From assembly GCA_018883715.1 (NCBI GenBank), contig JAHLFP010000069.1:1-42105 (forward strand): a DNA stretch of 42,105 bases, written 5' to 3'. Of the stretch, positions 1 to 10,486 are shown one piece after another. Position 1 is the first letter of the stretch. Each line of letters starts with the position of its first letter. The notes below the pieces were generated by a model, which worked only from the letters and a program-made list of their open reading frames with translations, was not told the DNA's origin and searched no databases. Source of the stretch: Candidatus Allofournierella pullistercoris. Its GTDB lineage: Bacteria > Bacillota > Clostridia > Oscillospirales > Ruminococcaceae. The position numbers were made by a program, and so were the translations under genes.

Positions 1-42
1 CCCCCGATGTAGTTCTGTTTTCCTACACCGGGGGACTTTTTC
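1..42 (+). terminator. Intrinsic terminator-like hairpin at the window edge
   Basis: CCCCCGATGTAG / CTACACCGGGGG arms (one mismatch) followed by ACTTTTTCT. Confidence 0.6.
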
Positions 43-107
43 TATGATTTATAGCGGTACGCTATGCAGCCTTTAAGAGGTTCTCGTTCTTATAAAAACC
101 AAGATGG

Positions 108-2339
108 TTATTTGGAAATAGACCGCTTAAACAGAATCCATGTGCTGATAAAATAGCAAATAAGCAGAAGTACTAAGATTGCCGCAATCATGCCCATCTG
201 CAACGCCAAGATTTCAAACCCGATATAAGCGGAAATTTCTGCTGAAACAGTCTGGATAAAGTAGGCAATTACAACAGTGGCAACTATGACAGCCACAAGG
301 ATGGGAAGTCCAAACCAGACGCTTAATTGTTTTAGCACAAGTCTGCCTATTTTTTCTTCTTCTACGCCCAGCTTTCGCAGAACACCGAAACGATATTTAT
401 ATTTGCCTGCGTCCAATAGCTGCTGTAAGGACAATATCGTAAGGCAAATAACCATCAACACAACAGCGCCGTAAAGCATAGTGGCCTGCAATACAAAATT
501 GCTTGCTTTTGTACTGTTGATTTGCAAGGTACTCAAACGAATACCATAGCTGACGCCGGTATCTGTTATCTCTGGATACTCGTCAGAAAAAGCCTGCTCT
601 AATTCACGGGCATTTTCATAGGAAATGCTTTCGGATGTAGTGATGTAGCGGTTACGCATTACTGGAAGCAGCTTTACGCAAACACTGTCCGGGAATATAT
701 AGAGTACATCCGTGTAGGAATTGTACACTGTCTCTCCGATTGCTTCTTCGTAATATGGTTGCCCGGAAAGTGTCAATTCTCCTGCGTCTGTCATAATACT
801 GGTATGCTCTTTCAAAAAGCTGTCCCGTTCTTCCTCGGTGGCAATGGCCTGCCATTGTGTTGCAAACTCATTTTCCGATAAAGAAACTGGCTCATATCCC
901 AGCATTTCCCGTACCCGGTTATAATCGCTTAACGAGATTGCCACAACGGGGAAATCATACTTTACCCGATTATGGAAATCCTCTTTCTCTGGGAGATAAA
1001 GGCTGAACGTACAGTCATAGTCTGCTTCGATTCCATGCTCCGTGAGATATTCCGTCACGATTTCATAATCATCGTGAGGAAGATTTTTTTCGTCATATAC
1101 ATCATTGTATCTTGTGTAAATCTGAACATCATACATTGACCGTATATCCAGATAGCCCGAAGCCCAACCTGTCAAAATGGGAGCGGCTATAAACAGGAAC
1201 ATGGCAAGCACAAGGGTTACGCTGATGAGCGTCATAGTCTTATTGGTGGTATTCAGCTTTGATATAACCTGCCCAAAGAAGAATAGATTTTCCCCCTTGT
1301 ATCTATGCTCTGGTGATTTTTCTTTCCATGAAACTATGAAGCTGCTGGCAAGGTAAATCAGGGAACAGATGAAAAAAATCAAATCAACCAGAACAAACAA
1401 TAAATATTGATTAACTGTGCCTGCCCCCAACGGAAGATAATACCGATTGATTAAAGCTGGTACACTGGCTGCTATGCAGGCATTCAAGGCGGAGCAGATG
1501 AACAGCCCCAAAATCCATTTTGAAAAACCGTATTTTTTCTTCCTGATCAGCCACCATACAGACCAAAGCAAGGTCGCTGTGGGCAGAATGATATTTCCCC
1601 AGAACATGACTTTTACCGGCAGGGCAAAACGGCTGTCATAAAAGAACCAGACCTTTTGAACGCCTGTTACAGCCATCCATATTGTGAAAAGTTCAAACAG
1701 GACGGCAGCAATGACAATCCAGCGGCCTCTTTTCAGTTCCGGGTCATTCTTCCGGTCTGCCGCAAGCATATCAATGATTTTTGTTTTCTGAATGGTACGG
1801 GTATTGAACATCCCTACCACAATAAAACTAATGATAAAGAAGCAGACCGTCAACAGGACGGTATCCGGGAACAGTGTCCATGACAGTTCATAGCTTTTCC
1901 CGTAGGAAGTCAGAAGCATGGCTGTGATAAATTGCGAACAGAACACGCCGAGGAAAATTCCAATCACAATCGAAATCATCCCCATGACAAAGGTTTCCGC
2001 AAAGAATAACCTTCCAATGGTTCTCTGTTCCATACCCATGACAGACTGGATTGCAAACTCCTTCTGCCTGCGGCGCAGCATATAATTGTTGACAAACCGT
2101 ATTAGAAACAGCAGTACCAGAGTGACGGCGCAGATTGCCACTTTCATTCCGTCACTTAACATTGTGAAATCGTATTCGCTGCCTATATCCGGCTGGTAGT
2201 AGCTGCTGGATATAGACAGGAACGAATAAAAAAGCGTGACGCAGATCGTCATGGTTACAATGTAAATCAGATAGTCTTTGACAGACCGCTTTGCATTTCT
2301 TAAAACGAGTTTAGCATACATGGCTTTGTCCCCCTCCAA
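108..2339 (-). CDS. FtsX-like ABC transporter permease, BceB-type
   Basis: 743 aa, multiple TM segments, large extracellular domain, adjacent to ABC ATPase and two-component genes. Confidence 0.88.
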   Translation of the reverse strand: MEGDKAMYAKLVLRNAKRSVKDYLIYIVTMTICVTLFYSFLSISSSYYQPDIGSEYDFTMLSDGMKVAICAVTLVLLFLIRFVNNYMLRRRQKEFAIQSVMGMEQRTIGRLFFAETFVMGMISIVIGIFLGVFCSQFITAMLLTSYGKSYELSWTLFPDTVLLTVCFFIISFIVVGMFNTRTIQKTKIIDMLAADRKNDPELKRGRWIVIAAVLFELFTIWMAVTGVQKVWFFYDSRFALPVKVMFWGNIILPTATLLWSVWWLIRKKKYGFSKWILGLFICSALNACIAASVPALINRYYLPLGAGTVNQYLLFVLVDLIFFICSLIYLASSFIVSWKEKSPEHRYKGENLFFFGQVISKLNTTNKTMTLISVTLVLAMFLFIAAPILTGWASGYLDIRSMYDVQIYTRYNDVYDEKNLPHDDYEIVTEYLTEHGIEADYDCTFSLYLPEKEDFHNRVKYDFPVVAISLSDYNRVREMLGYEPVSLSENEFATQWQAIATEEERDSFLKEHTSIMTDAGELTLSGQPYYEEAIGETVYNSYTDVLYIFPDSVCVKLLPVMRNRYITTSESISYENARELEQAFSDEYPEITDTGVSYGIRLSTLQINSTKASNFVLQATMLYGAVVLMVICLTILSLQQLLDAGKYKYRFGVLRKLGVEEEKIGRLVLKQLSVWFGLPILVAVIVATVVIAYFIQTVSAEISAYIGFEILALQMGMIAAILVLLLICYFISTWILFKRSISK

Positions 2340-3078
2340 TCATGGTAAGGACATTCAGGATTTTATCAAAGAAGGCGCTCCGGCTGTCGCTGCCCTTATG
2401 GAGTTCTGTGAAAATCTTTCCATCCTGTAAAAAGAGGATACGGTTTGCATAACTGGCTGTAAAAGCATCATGTGTTACCATAAGGATCGTCGCTCCCATC
2501 TGTTCATTGATACTCTGTATCGTAGACAGAAGCATTTGAGAGGAATGACTGTCAAGTGCGCCGGTGGGTTCATCAGCTAAAAGCAGCTTTGGATTGTTAA
2601 TGATGGCTCTGGCGCAGGCGCAGCGCTGCTTCTGGCCGCCGGATACCTGGTAGGGATATTTGTCCAGAATATTACTGATGTTCAGCTTGTCGGCAATCTC
2701 TTGAACAAGGGGTTCCACTTCTTTTGATGGAGTCTTGTTGATTGCAAGCGCCAGCGCAATGTTTTCGGAGATGGTCAGGGTATCCAGCAGATTGAAGTCC
2801 TGAAACACAAATCCTAAATTCTCCCGCCGGAACCGGGCAAGGGATTTTGCCTTTATCTCGGTAATGTCTGTTCCTCTCAGATAAATGTGGCCTGCGCTCA
2901 CCGTGTCAATGGTGGAGATACAGTTGAGAAGCGTTGTTTTCCCAGAGCCGGACGCTCCCATAATTCCCAGAAATTCACCTGCTTCTACGGAAAAGCTAAT
3001 ATCTTGAATGGCTTTTGTGAGATTTCCCTCGTTGCCGTAATATTTCTGGATATGCTCCAATTTCAAAATCGGTTCCAT
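2311..3078 (-). CDS. ABC transporter ATP-binding protein, BceA-type
   Basis: Walker A GASGSGKTT, signature VSGGQKQR, Walker B LLLADEPTGALD. Confidence 0.93.
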   Translation of the reverse strand: MEPILKLEHIQKYYGNEGNLTKAIQDISFSVEAGEFLGIMGASGSGKTTLLNCISTIDTVSAGHIYLRGTDITEIKAKSLARFRRENLGFVFQDFNLLDTLTISENIALALAINKTPSKEVEPLVQEIADKLNISNILDKYPYQVSGGQKQRCACARAIINNPKLLLADEPTGALDSHSSQMLLSTIQSINEQMGATILMVTHDAFTASYANRILFLQDGKIFTELHKGSDSRSAFFDKILNVLTMIGGGQSHVC

Positions 3079-3192
3079 GTGTCCTCCTGCCTTTCTAAAT
3101 CTTCCATGCCCTTATTGTAATCTGTATTCACGGCTTTTTGTATCAAGTTTTCTTACGCAGTCCTTACAAAAATGTAAGAAGTGCAGCGCTTA

Positions 3193-4205
3193 TCAGCCCT
3201 GCACCCCGGTCACAAAATCGTTAATATGGAAAGTAAGAGAAATGATGGTTTCTTCTCCTTCGGAACTTGCTGAAATACCTATTCCCAGCTTGTCGCAAAG
3301 CCGCCTGCAAAGATACAGGCCAATCCCGGTAGAACTTTTGATTGTCCGTCCGTTTTGTCCGGTAAACCCTTTCTCGAAAATACGGGGCAAATCACTCGCT
3401 GGTATGCCGATGCCATTATCGCAGATAGACAGGATAATGCTGTCATTTTCTTTGACGGCAAAAAATGTAAAAGTGGCTGGCTTGTACGGTATTTTACTGC
3501 ATTGCTGATAAGCTGGTCTAAAATAAAACGCAGCCACTTATCATCCGAATAAATGCTGTACTCCACATTCTCTACGGTAACAGCCACATTGTTCTGTCGC
3601 AGAAGATATTTGTTGTCTGCAATGGCTCCGTGTACCACATCACTCAGATGAATTTCACGGACGGAATAGTCTTTCTCTGTCTGTTCGCTCCGGGCGTAGT
3701 ACAAAGCCTGCTGGGTGAAGCGGTTGATGCTCTCCAGCTCTGCCATTAGTTCCCTGGTAAAAGGAGAACGGTTGTTTTCGCAGATTAGTTTCATGGCGGT
3801 GATGGGTGTTTTTACTTCGTGTATCCATTGCTCGATGTATTCCTTGTATTCCTTTTGCTCCCGCCGTATCTGGCCAATTTGTTCCAGCATGGATTTTTCC
3901 GCCATCTGCATCATTTGGTAGAATACCTGTTCATCTGCTCGTTCCGGCTTTTGCATGATTTCCGGCAACAAATACCGTTCTTCCAACTGCTGGGCCAAAG
4001 ACAGCAATTTGTCCAGATGTTTCTTGCGGGAGAGATAGAAGCACACAAGGCAGACAACAAGGACAAGGAGCCAGACGGCAAGAATGAATAAAACCATTTG
4101 AACCGGATTGCCGCTGGCAATTAAAAACAGAGCCAGGGCCAGCATGCCCAGCAGATGGATTAAAACAACTGGTAGCTGGTTTTTTAGATATTGTCTTGCA
4201 CCCAT
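3193..4205 (-). pseudogene. BceS-like sensor histidine kinase, frameshifted in the ATPase domain
   Basis: ORF 3279..4205 carries the TM region and H-box (WIHEVKTPITAMKL); N-box/G-box (DNGIGIP, STGIGLYLCRRL) lie in a different frame in ORF 3193..3537; switch near 3475-3485. Confidence 0.8.
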
Positions 4206-4861
4206 AATGTATACCCTTGTCTGTGCTTTGTTTTGATAAATCCGGTCAAGCCAATGGAGGTCAATTTTTCACGGATGCGGGTCATATTCACACTCAGGGC
4301 GTTATCATCCACATAAAGCTGATTGTCCCAAAGAAAATCCAAAATATCACTGCGGGGGCAGATTTTCCCGGCGTGTTTAAACAGATAGTAGAGGATTTTC
4401 AGCTCGTTTTTGGTGAGTTCCACTTTCTGGCCGTTGTATGCAAGCAGGCTGCTTTCCAGATGTAACGCTGCACCATTCCATGTGAGTGCCTTGGACTGTC
4501 CGCCATATGCCCGTCGTAGCAGGGATGCGATTTTGGCAAGCAAGATGGCGGTGTTATAGGGCTTTGTGATGAAGGCATCTCCACCCAGCATGATGCTGTT
4601 CAGTTCGTCCATATCCGTGTTGCTGCTGGTTACAAATATGATGGGAAGGTCCGAAAAACTGCGAATTTGGGAGCAGATTTCAAACCCGCTGACCCCCGGC
4701 AATTTTATGTCCAGCAAAACCAGGTGGGGCCCAAAAGCTTTTATCTGCTGGATTGTGTTTGAAAAATCCGAAACGGTTTCAACGGTGTACCCGTTGCCAG
4801 ACAAGAGGGTTTTTAACTGTGCCTGTATGGTTCGATCATCTTCAACAATGAATATCTTCAT
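4184..4861 (-). CDS. OmpR-family response regulator (BceR-like)
   Basis: Receiver domain (VEDDRTIQ, LLDIKLPGVSGFE, ITKPYNT) plus winged-helix C-terminus. Confidence 0.92.
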   Translation of the reverse strand: MKIFIVEDDRTIQAQLKTLLSGNGYTVETVSDFSNTIQQIKAFGPHLVLLDIKLPGVSGFEICSQIRSFSDLPIIFVTSSNTDMDELNSIMLGGDAFITKPYNTAILLAKIASLLRRAYGGQSKALTWNGAALHLESSLLAYNGQKVELTKNELKILYYLFKHAGKICPRSDILDFLWDNQLYVDDNALSVNMTRIREKLTSIGLTGFIKTKHRQGYTLWVQDNI

Positions 4862-4980
4862 GGCTTGTTCCTCCGTACTGCTTTATTATAGTGCTTTTCC
4901 CGGAACAAATTTAAGAGCTGGAAAGATAGAAAAGGAGCGCTTTTGGATGTTTTTGCGATGCAGGCCTGCTAATTCAAAGA

Positions 4981-5008
4981 CTCGGTACAGGGATGTACCG
5001 AGCCTTTT
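4981..5008. terminator. Hairpin terminator downstream of the ABC-2 operon
   Basis: CTCGGTAC-AGGGAT-GTACCGAG stem; T-run on + strand, weaker T-tract on - strand. Confidence 0.6.
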
Positions 5009-5803
5009 TTACTGAAGAAGCTTTTCATAGGTAAACCGTCCCATAGATTTTTGTAGCAGAATCCAGGCCAGAGCCACACATACTATACCCAGTCCCAGGA
5101 GAATCCAGACATTCATCAACAGAACACCAGTAAACTGTCCTGCTATAAGCAGAATAAGCGGAAGGATTAGAAAAACGGCAGACTGCTGGGATTCCTCCAC
5201 ACTCTGGGCTTTGGCAGATCCCCGGACGATGAGAGTGACGGCAATCAGTGATATGGCGGGAGAAAGGAGCAACATAACAACCAGCCAGTTTACGCTGGGA
5301 AGTATCAATTTTCCCATCAGGAAAAATAATTCTGTTTCCATGACCAGAAGCATAGCCGTGAATGAAATCAGCGATACAACCATACTTAAAAGGAAAGAAG
5401 CCCATACTTTTGCCTGAAAAATCTGTTTGAGGGTAAGCGGGCAATAGAGCAATGTTTCAAGTGTATGACGTTCTTTTTCTCCCACAAATGCACTGGCCGC
5501 CATGATAGAAGCCGTCATGATGGGAATCATCATGAAAAAGACCGGAAGGATGTAATTTAAAATCATGCTGGAAAGGGTAAGTTCCAGGCTTTCCATCCCG
5601 GCGGCTTCAGGAAGCAATGATAGCAGATTTGCAAAATCCGGATTATCCGGCACAAAATGAATGGTAACGAGGAAAATAGAGGGCAATATAATCGTTAGTA
5701 CCAAAGGAACAATTAAAAGAGCAGAAAATAACCTGCGGTTACTGGCAACACCGCGAAAATCCTTTTTGATAAGGGCATACATGGCGGTTTTCATATCGCT
5801 CAA
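5009..5803 (-). CDS. ABC-2 type transporter permease
   Basis: Six TM-like segments; FVGEKERHTLETLLYCPLT motif typical of ABC-2/NatB permeases. Confidence 0.88.
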   Translation of the reverse strand: MSDMKTAMYALIKKDFRGVASNRRLFSALLIVPLVLTIILPSIFLVTIHFVPDNPDFANLLSLLPEAAGMESLELTLSSMILNYILPVFFMMIPIMTASIMAASAFVGEKERHTLETLLYCPLTLKQIFQAKVWASFLLSMVVSLISFTAMLLVMETELFFLMGKLILPSVNWLVVMLLLSPAISLIAVTLIVRGSAKAQSVEESQQSAVFLILPLILLIAGQFTGVLLMNVWILLGLGIVCVALAWILLQKSMGRFTYEKLLQ

Positions 5804-6708
5804 TCCTCCTTTTTGCCGGCAGTTAAGGCGAAATAAATATCTTCCAGACTGGGCTGTACAAGATTTACAGAATAGATATTTCCACCGGCTTCCACAATCT
5901 TTCGCACAAGGTGTGGAATTTCCTGTTTATCCTGTATTTCTGCCGTGAATTCATTCGTTCCGCATTTGGTCAGATGAAGGCTTTCCGGAACAGCGGATGC
6001 CTGAATCTGAAGCGATTTCGAGGGGAATGCTTGAGTCCGAAGTTCCTCTATTGTACCCGAGGACAGGAGAGAACCCTGTTCAATCAGTCCGTAGCGGGTG
6101 CAGATTTCCTGCGCATATCTAAGCTGATGGGTACACAGGAAAACCGTGATTCCCTCTTTATGGGCCAGATTGCGAATCATTTGGTTTACATTCTGTGCGC
6201 TTTCCGGGTCAAGGCCGGAGGTAGGCTCGTCAAGAAACAGGACTTTGGGACGGTGTAGCAAGGCCCGTGCCAGGGAAAGTCTCTGCCGCATACCGGTAGA
6301 ATAGGTGGCCAGTTTTCGATCTTTGGCTTCTGTTAGCTCTAATTCTTTGAGCAAGGATTCCGCACGCTGTTTTCCGTCTTTTTGCGCCAGTCCAAAGGCG
6401 GCGGCATAGAATATAAGGTTTTCTATACCAGTCAGATTATCGTACATCTGGGCATGTTCGGTTACAATGCCGGAAAGGAGATGGGCTTTTTCCGGCTGGG
6501 TATTGGGGTTGATGCCCATGATAGAACAGCAACCGCTGGATGGGGCAAGGATTCCCGTCAATAGCTTTACCGTTGTGGTTTTTCCTGCGCCGTTGGGTCC
6601 CAGAAAACCGAACACCTCCCCTGCGCCTAGGGACAGGGAGAGTTGTTTTAATGCTTCCTTTCCACCGGGATATGTCTTGGACAGTGCTTGCATGGTAACG
6701 GTTTCCAT
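5800..6708 (-). CDS. ABC transporter ATP-binding protein (NatA/CcmA-like)
   Basis: Walker A GPNGAGKTTT, YSTGMRQRLSLARAL, LFLDEPTSGLD. Confidence 0.93.
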   Translation of the reverse strand: METVTMQALSKTYPGGKEALKQLSLSLGAGEVFGFLGPNGAGKTTTVKLLTGILAPSSGCCSIMGINPNTQPEKAHLLSGIVTEHAQMYDNLTGIENLIFYAAAFGLAQKDGKQRAESLLKELELTEAKDRKLATYSTGMRQRLSLARALLHRPKVLFLDEPTSGLDPESAQNVNQMIRNLAHKEGITVFLCTHQLRYAQEICTRYGLIEQGSLLSSGTIEELRTQAFPSKSLQIQASAVPESLHLTKCGTNEFTAEIQDKQEIPHLVRKIVEAGGNIYSVNLVQPSLEDIYFALTAGKKED

Positions 6709-7836
6709 TTATTTTCCCTCCTCATTTGCTCTCAGTTTATCGACCATTGCCTGAAACCGTGGGTTTTCTACTAACGGCAGGAAGGCGGGGTTTTCACTAA
6801 GAGCTTGTGTCATACTGTGCCGTATCAGTGTCTCATCTCTTGGCGGAAAGGATCTTAACATGAGTTCGCTGTCAAACCATTCATCCAGAAGGTTGAAAAA
6901 ATTGTCTCCATGCAGACGCAATGGATAAATGTCACTGACAGCCAGATTGGTATACTGGGCGAGGGTATTCAGCGCCTCTTCGGTATCTCCAAGTGCAAGC
7001 CAGCCTTGAGCGATGGTGATATAGACTCCGAACAGGATGCTGGGGTGCAGTGTTTTTATTTGAAAAATATCCGCTGTTTGATAAAATCGCTGACAGGCTT
7101 CTGAAAATTGCTGTGCATCATTCAAACATAGGTTCAGATAGGACGGAAACAAATCAAAGAGGGTCATAATCTGCTTGTATAGTCCCACCTGAAGGATTTT
7201 TTTGGCTTCCCGGTCATTGCCCATCGCTTGATATGCACAAGCCAAGAGCGGTTCAGGAGAAGGGGTTTGCATTTCAATTGGCTCCAGAATATCCATGACT
7301 TCGGAGGGACGCTGAAGCTGGAGAAGGCAAAATGCTTCCATTAGCAGTGCCTCTTTTTGCAGATTTGGTTCATCCGCCTGGGAGCTCACTCGATGAAACC
7401 AGCCCAAAGCCGTTTCCATAACCTGTGTCCTTTGTTCCAGGCTGGAAGCCTGTGCCACATGATTGATTAAAAGAGAGCCTAATTGGAACAAGAGAGGGTA
7501 GCAGGAATAATATTTTTTTACCACTTCAAGGCACTGGGCCAGAACCTCATCAAAGGGCAACACAGAAAAGTCCTTTGAAAAGCGGATATACAGTTTCTTA
7601 ATATCCTCTTTCTCCATCTGCGGCTGGTATCCGATCAGCGCATCAATGCTGATATCAAAGTAAGACGCCAGTTGTGGCAATAGGGAAATATCCGGTAGAG
7701 AAGAGCCGGTTTCCCATTTGGAAACAGCTCCTTTTGAAACGCCAATATGAGCGGCCAATTCATCCTGGGTGATTCCTTTTTTGTGGCGATTTTCAACCAG
7801 GATGCGGCCAAAATTCATTTCCTTCATCGTACTCAC
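6709..7836 (-). CDS. XRE-family transcriptional regulator with helical repeat C-terminus
   Basis: N-terminal HTH (RHKKGITQDELAAHIGVSKGAVSKWETGSSLPDISLLPQLASYFDIS) followed by TPR-like helices; abuts the ABC ATPase gene. Confidence 0.88.
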   Translation of the reverse strand: MSTMKEMNFGRILVENRHKKGITQDELAAHIGVSKGAVSKWETGSSLPDISLLPQLASYFDISIDALIGYQPQMEKEDIKKLYIRFSKDFSVLPFDEVLAQCLEVVKKYYSCYPLLFQLGSLLINHVAQASSLEQRTQVMETALGWFHRVSSQADEPNLQKEALLMEAFCLLQLQRPSEVMDILEPIEMQTPSPEPLLACAYQAMGNDREAKKILQVGLYKQIMTLFDLFPSYLNLCLNDAQQFSEACQRFYQTADIFQIKTLHPSILFGVYITIAQGWLALGDTEEALNTLAQYTNLAVSDIYPLRLHGDNFFNLLDEWFDSELMLRSFPPRDETLIRHSMTQALSENPAFLPLVENPRFQAMVDKLRANEEGK

Positions 7837-7982
7837 CTCATGTTGTAATTATAAGGCAGGAAGATGTGGGAGTTCAATGGAGGCGTGTTTCACTTTTATC
7901 GAAAAAATCAACTGTCAGGAAACTTTTTAAGAAAGTCTGGCGTGTTGGCGTTGACGTTACGCCGCTTCATTCAAATCAGAAT

Positions 7983-8285
7983 CTAAATATTCTTCAAGGC
8001 AAAGTCCTTGCTGGTATATTTTGTTGCGGCTTCTACTCCCACATACCGGTAGTGCCATGGTTCCTCCGCTATGCCTGTAATATCCGTTTTGTTACCGGGG
8101 TAGCGAAAAATAAACCCGTATTTATAGCTGTTTTCTTGCAACCAAAGGTAAAGGTCATAGGTGGCGCCATTTAAATCCACAGCAATTCCTAACTGATGCT
8201 CGCTATATCCGGGAACGGCAACCCATTGCTCAGCCTGTTTGACTGCTTGTGTATGGGAATACCCCTGCTGTTTATGGTTCATCAA
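7983..8285 (-). pseudogene. VanY-like D,D-carboxypeptidase, C-terminal fragment
   Basis: Retains SEHQLGIAVDL and EEPWHYRYVG active-site motifs but lacks the N-terminal half; starts from an in-frame TTG. Confidence 0.75.
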
Positions 8286-8604
8286 TTTTATACCCCACTC
8301 CCCAAATGGTTTGAATGTATTTAGGATGTTCCAAGGTATCGTTTAATTTTTCCCGCAACCGCCTGATATGGACGGTGATGGTGTTGCTTGACTTGGTGTA
8401 ATACTCGTCCTTCCGGATTTTGTGGAACAAGGCTTCCCCGCTGATGACGTTTCCTTTGTTTTCTAAAAGTATCTGTAAAATTGAAAACTCAGTGGGTGTT
8501 AAAGATATGGGTGTATCATTCACCTGGCACACATGCTTTTTGGTATCTAGGAACAGGTCGGAGCAATGTAGGGCGGGATTTTCCTTTTCTGGATGGAAAA
8601 GCAA
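8272..8604 (-). pseudogene. VanR-like response regulator, DNA-binding domain fragment
   Basis: Winged-helix domain (LTPTEFSILQILLENKGNVIS...ITVHIRRLREKL...IQTIWGVGYKI) with no receiver domain upstream. Confidence 0.75.
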
Positions 8605-8643
8605 ATTGCTATATGTAGCATCTTCACACCTACCTTTTCAAGA

Positions 8644-9411
8644 TTAGGGCTTTTGCCAGATACGCAGGAGTTCTTGCATGTATTCTACCACATCCAGGTG
8701 GTAGAGGTTGTTCAGTTGTTTCATGTCCAGCTGCTGGCGGGGGGACTGGCACAGAATGTTTCCATCCTGCATCAGCAGGAGCGAATCCGCATACCGGAGG
8801 GCCAGGTTGATGTCATGCAACACGCCAACCACATAACGACCGGGCTGGGTCAGCCAGCTGCGCAGGTATTCCATCAGTTCCAGCTGGTACTGCAAATCCA
8901 GGTGGTTGGTAGGCTCGTCCAGAAGAATAATTCGGGGATTTTGTGCAAAAACCCGTGCCAGAAAGACCCGTTGCAGCTGTCCGCCGGAAAGCTGGGTAAT
9001 GGGTCGATGCCGCAGGTCAGACAGCCCGGTATGCTGGAGGGCTTGTTCCACAAGCTGGTTATCTTCAGACGGGTTGCTGTTTGCAAAAAAACCGCCGCCT
9101 TGGTGGGCATAGCGGCCCATCCGCACGGTTTGCTCCACTGTGTAATCAAAGGACAGGCTGGATTGCTGTCCCAGCAGGGCAATGTTCCGTGCCAGCTCTC
9201 GCTGGTTCAGGGAGGATAAATCCGTGTCGTTCAGGCGGATGCTACCGGTATGGGGCAACAGGGCGCAGAGGGCTTTCAGCAGGGTGCTTTTACCGCATCC
9301 GTTTGCCCCCAGGATGCAAAGCATCTGGCCTTCTTCCAGCTGGAACGAGGCATTTTTTACGATGGGATGGCCGGGGCGATAGCCACAGCTTAGTTTATGG
9401 ACAGAGAACAT
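8644..9411 (-). CDS. Iron/cobamide ABC transporter ATP-binding protein (BtuD/FecE-like)
   Basis: GANGCGKSTLL, LSGGQLQRVFLARV, ILLDEPTNHLD; riboswitch-linked operon. Confidence 0.9.
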   Translation of the reverse strand: MFSVHKLSCGYRPGHPIVKNASFQLEEGQMLCILGANGCGKSTLLKALCALLPHTGSIRLNDTDLSSLNQRELARNIALLGQQSSLSFDYTVEQTVRMGRYAHQGGGFFANSNPSEDNQLVEQALQHTGLSDLRHRPITQLSGGQLQRVFLARVFAQNPRIILLDEPTNHLDLQYQLELMEYLRSWLTQPGRYVVGVLHDINLALRYADSLLLMQDGNILCQSPRQQLDMKQLNNLYHLDVVEYMQELLRIWQKP

Positions 9412-9442
9412 GGGGAAACCTCCGAACTAGAATAGAGCTGAA

Positions 9443-10486
9443 TTACATCTGCTGTCCCTTGTTCCGACTGGCCAAGAACAGGTACAGGAAGAAGGGAGCA
9501 CCCAGCAGGGCGGTGATGGAGCCAATGGGAATCTCCGACGGGGAGGTCAAGGTGCGGGCGGCCAGGTCACAGCAGACCATGAAGCCTCCGCCAAACAGTA
9601 CACATCCGGGAATCAGCAGGCGGTGGGAGGGGCCAAGAAACCGCCGGACAATGTGGGGAGTAACCAAATCCACAAAACCAATGATTCCCACAAAGGCCAC
9701 AGATGCACCGGTAAGCAGGGAAATCAGGAATAGCAGCATCCACTTAAATCGTTTGGTGGACAGGCCAAGGGTGGTAGCTGATTCGTCCCCAAAGCTGAGC
9801 AGGTCCAGCTCTCGGCCAAACCGCCAAAGCAGAAGACTTCCTACCAGCACAACAGGGGCGAGGGGAACTACCTGGCTCCAGCTTTTCATGGAGAAACTGC
9901 CCAGCTGCCAGGAAAGAATCCGCTGGGAATGGTCCGGGGAGGAGGTGGCAAGGGTGGACATACAGGCACTGAGGAACAGGGAAAGCACCATACCCACCAG
10001 TATAATGGTTTGATTGGAAAGGGATGGGTCAATCCGCTGGGAAAGAGTCATCACCAGCAGGATGGTACACAGTGCTGCACCAAGGCAGATAAGGGGCATG
10101 AGCCAGTTGCTCCAGCTGCTTTGGGACAGGCCAAAAACCATGCAAAGGGCCACCGCCACACCTGCACCGGAGGAAACCCCCAGTCCATAGGAAGAGGCTA
10201 GGGGGTTTTGAAGCATGGACTGCATCACGGCACCGCAAACAGACAAAGCGGCACCCACAATAAAGGCCAGCAGTACCCGGGGAAGCCGGATGTTCCAGAC
10301 AAGGTCGGGGGTTACGCCGGTAATGGACTCTGGCAAAGGGGTGTCAAACAGTTTGTGAACCACAATGGAGCAAATTTGGGAGAAAGGAATGCTCACACTG
10401 CCCACTGCCACACCAAAAAAGAGTGCTGCCAGAGCAAAAAGCACCAGCAGCACCAGTTTTAGGCTTGTAAAACCTATTCGATTCAT
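9443..10486 (-). CDS. FecCD/BtuC-family ABC transporter permease
   Basis: FecCD signature regions (PRVLLAFIVGAALSVCGAVMQSMLQNPLASSYGLGVSSGAG, FVGIIGFVDLVTPHIVRRFLGPSHR). Confidence 0.92.
   Translation of the reverse strand: MNRIGFTSLKLVLLVLFALAALFFGVAVGSVSIPFSQICSIVVHKLFDTPLPESITGVTPDLVWNIRLPRVLLAFIVGAALSVCGAVMQSMLQNPLASSYGLGVSSGAGVAVALCMVFGLSQSSWSNWLMPLICLGAALCTILLVMTLSQRIDPSLSNQTIILVGMVLSLFLSACMSTLATSSPDHSQRILSWQLGSFSMKSWSQVVPLAPVVLVGSLLLWRFGRELDLLSFGDESATTLGLSTKRFKWMLLFLISLLTGASVAFVGIIGFVDLVTPHIVRRFLGPSHRLLIPGCVLFGGGFMVCCDLAARTLTSPSEIPIGSITALLGAPFFLYLFLASRNKGQQM

Noticed and set aside
9081-10013. 310-aa + strand ORF opposite the btuCD genes
   Set aside because: Arg/Pro/Gly-rich antisense translation; the - strand ABC genes carry clear motifs.
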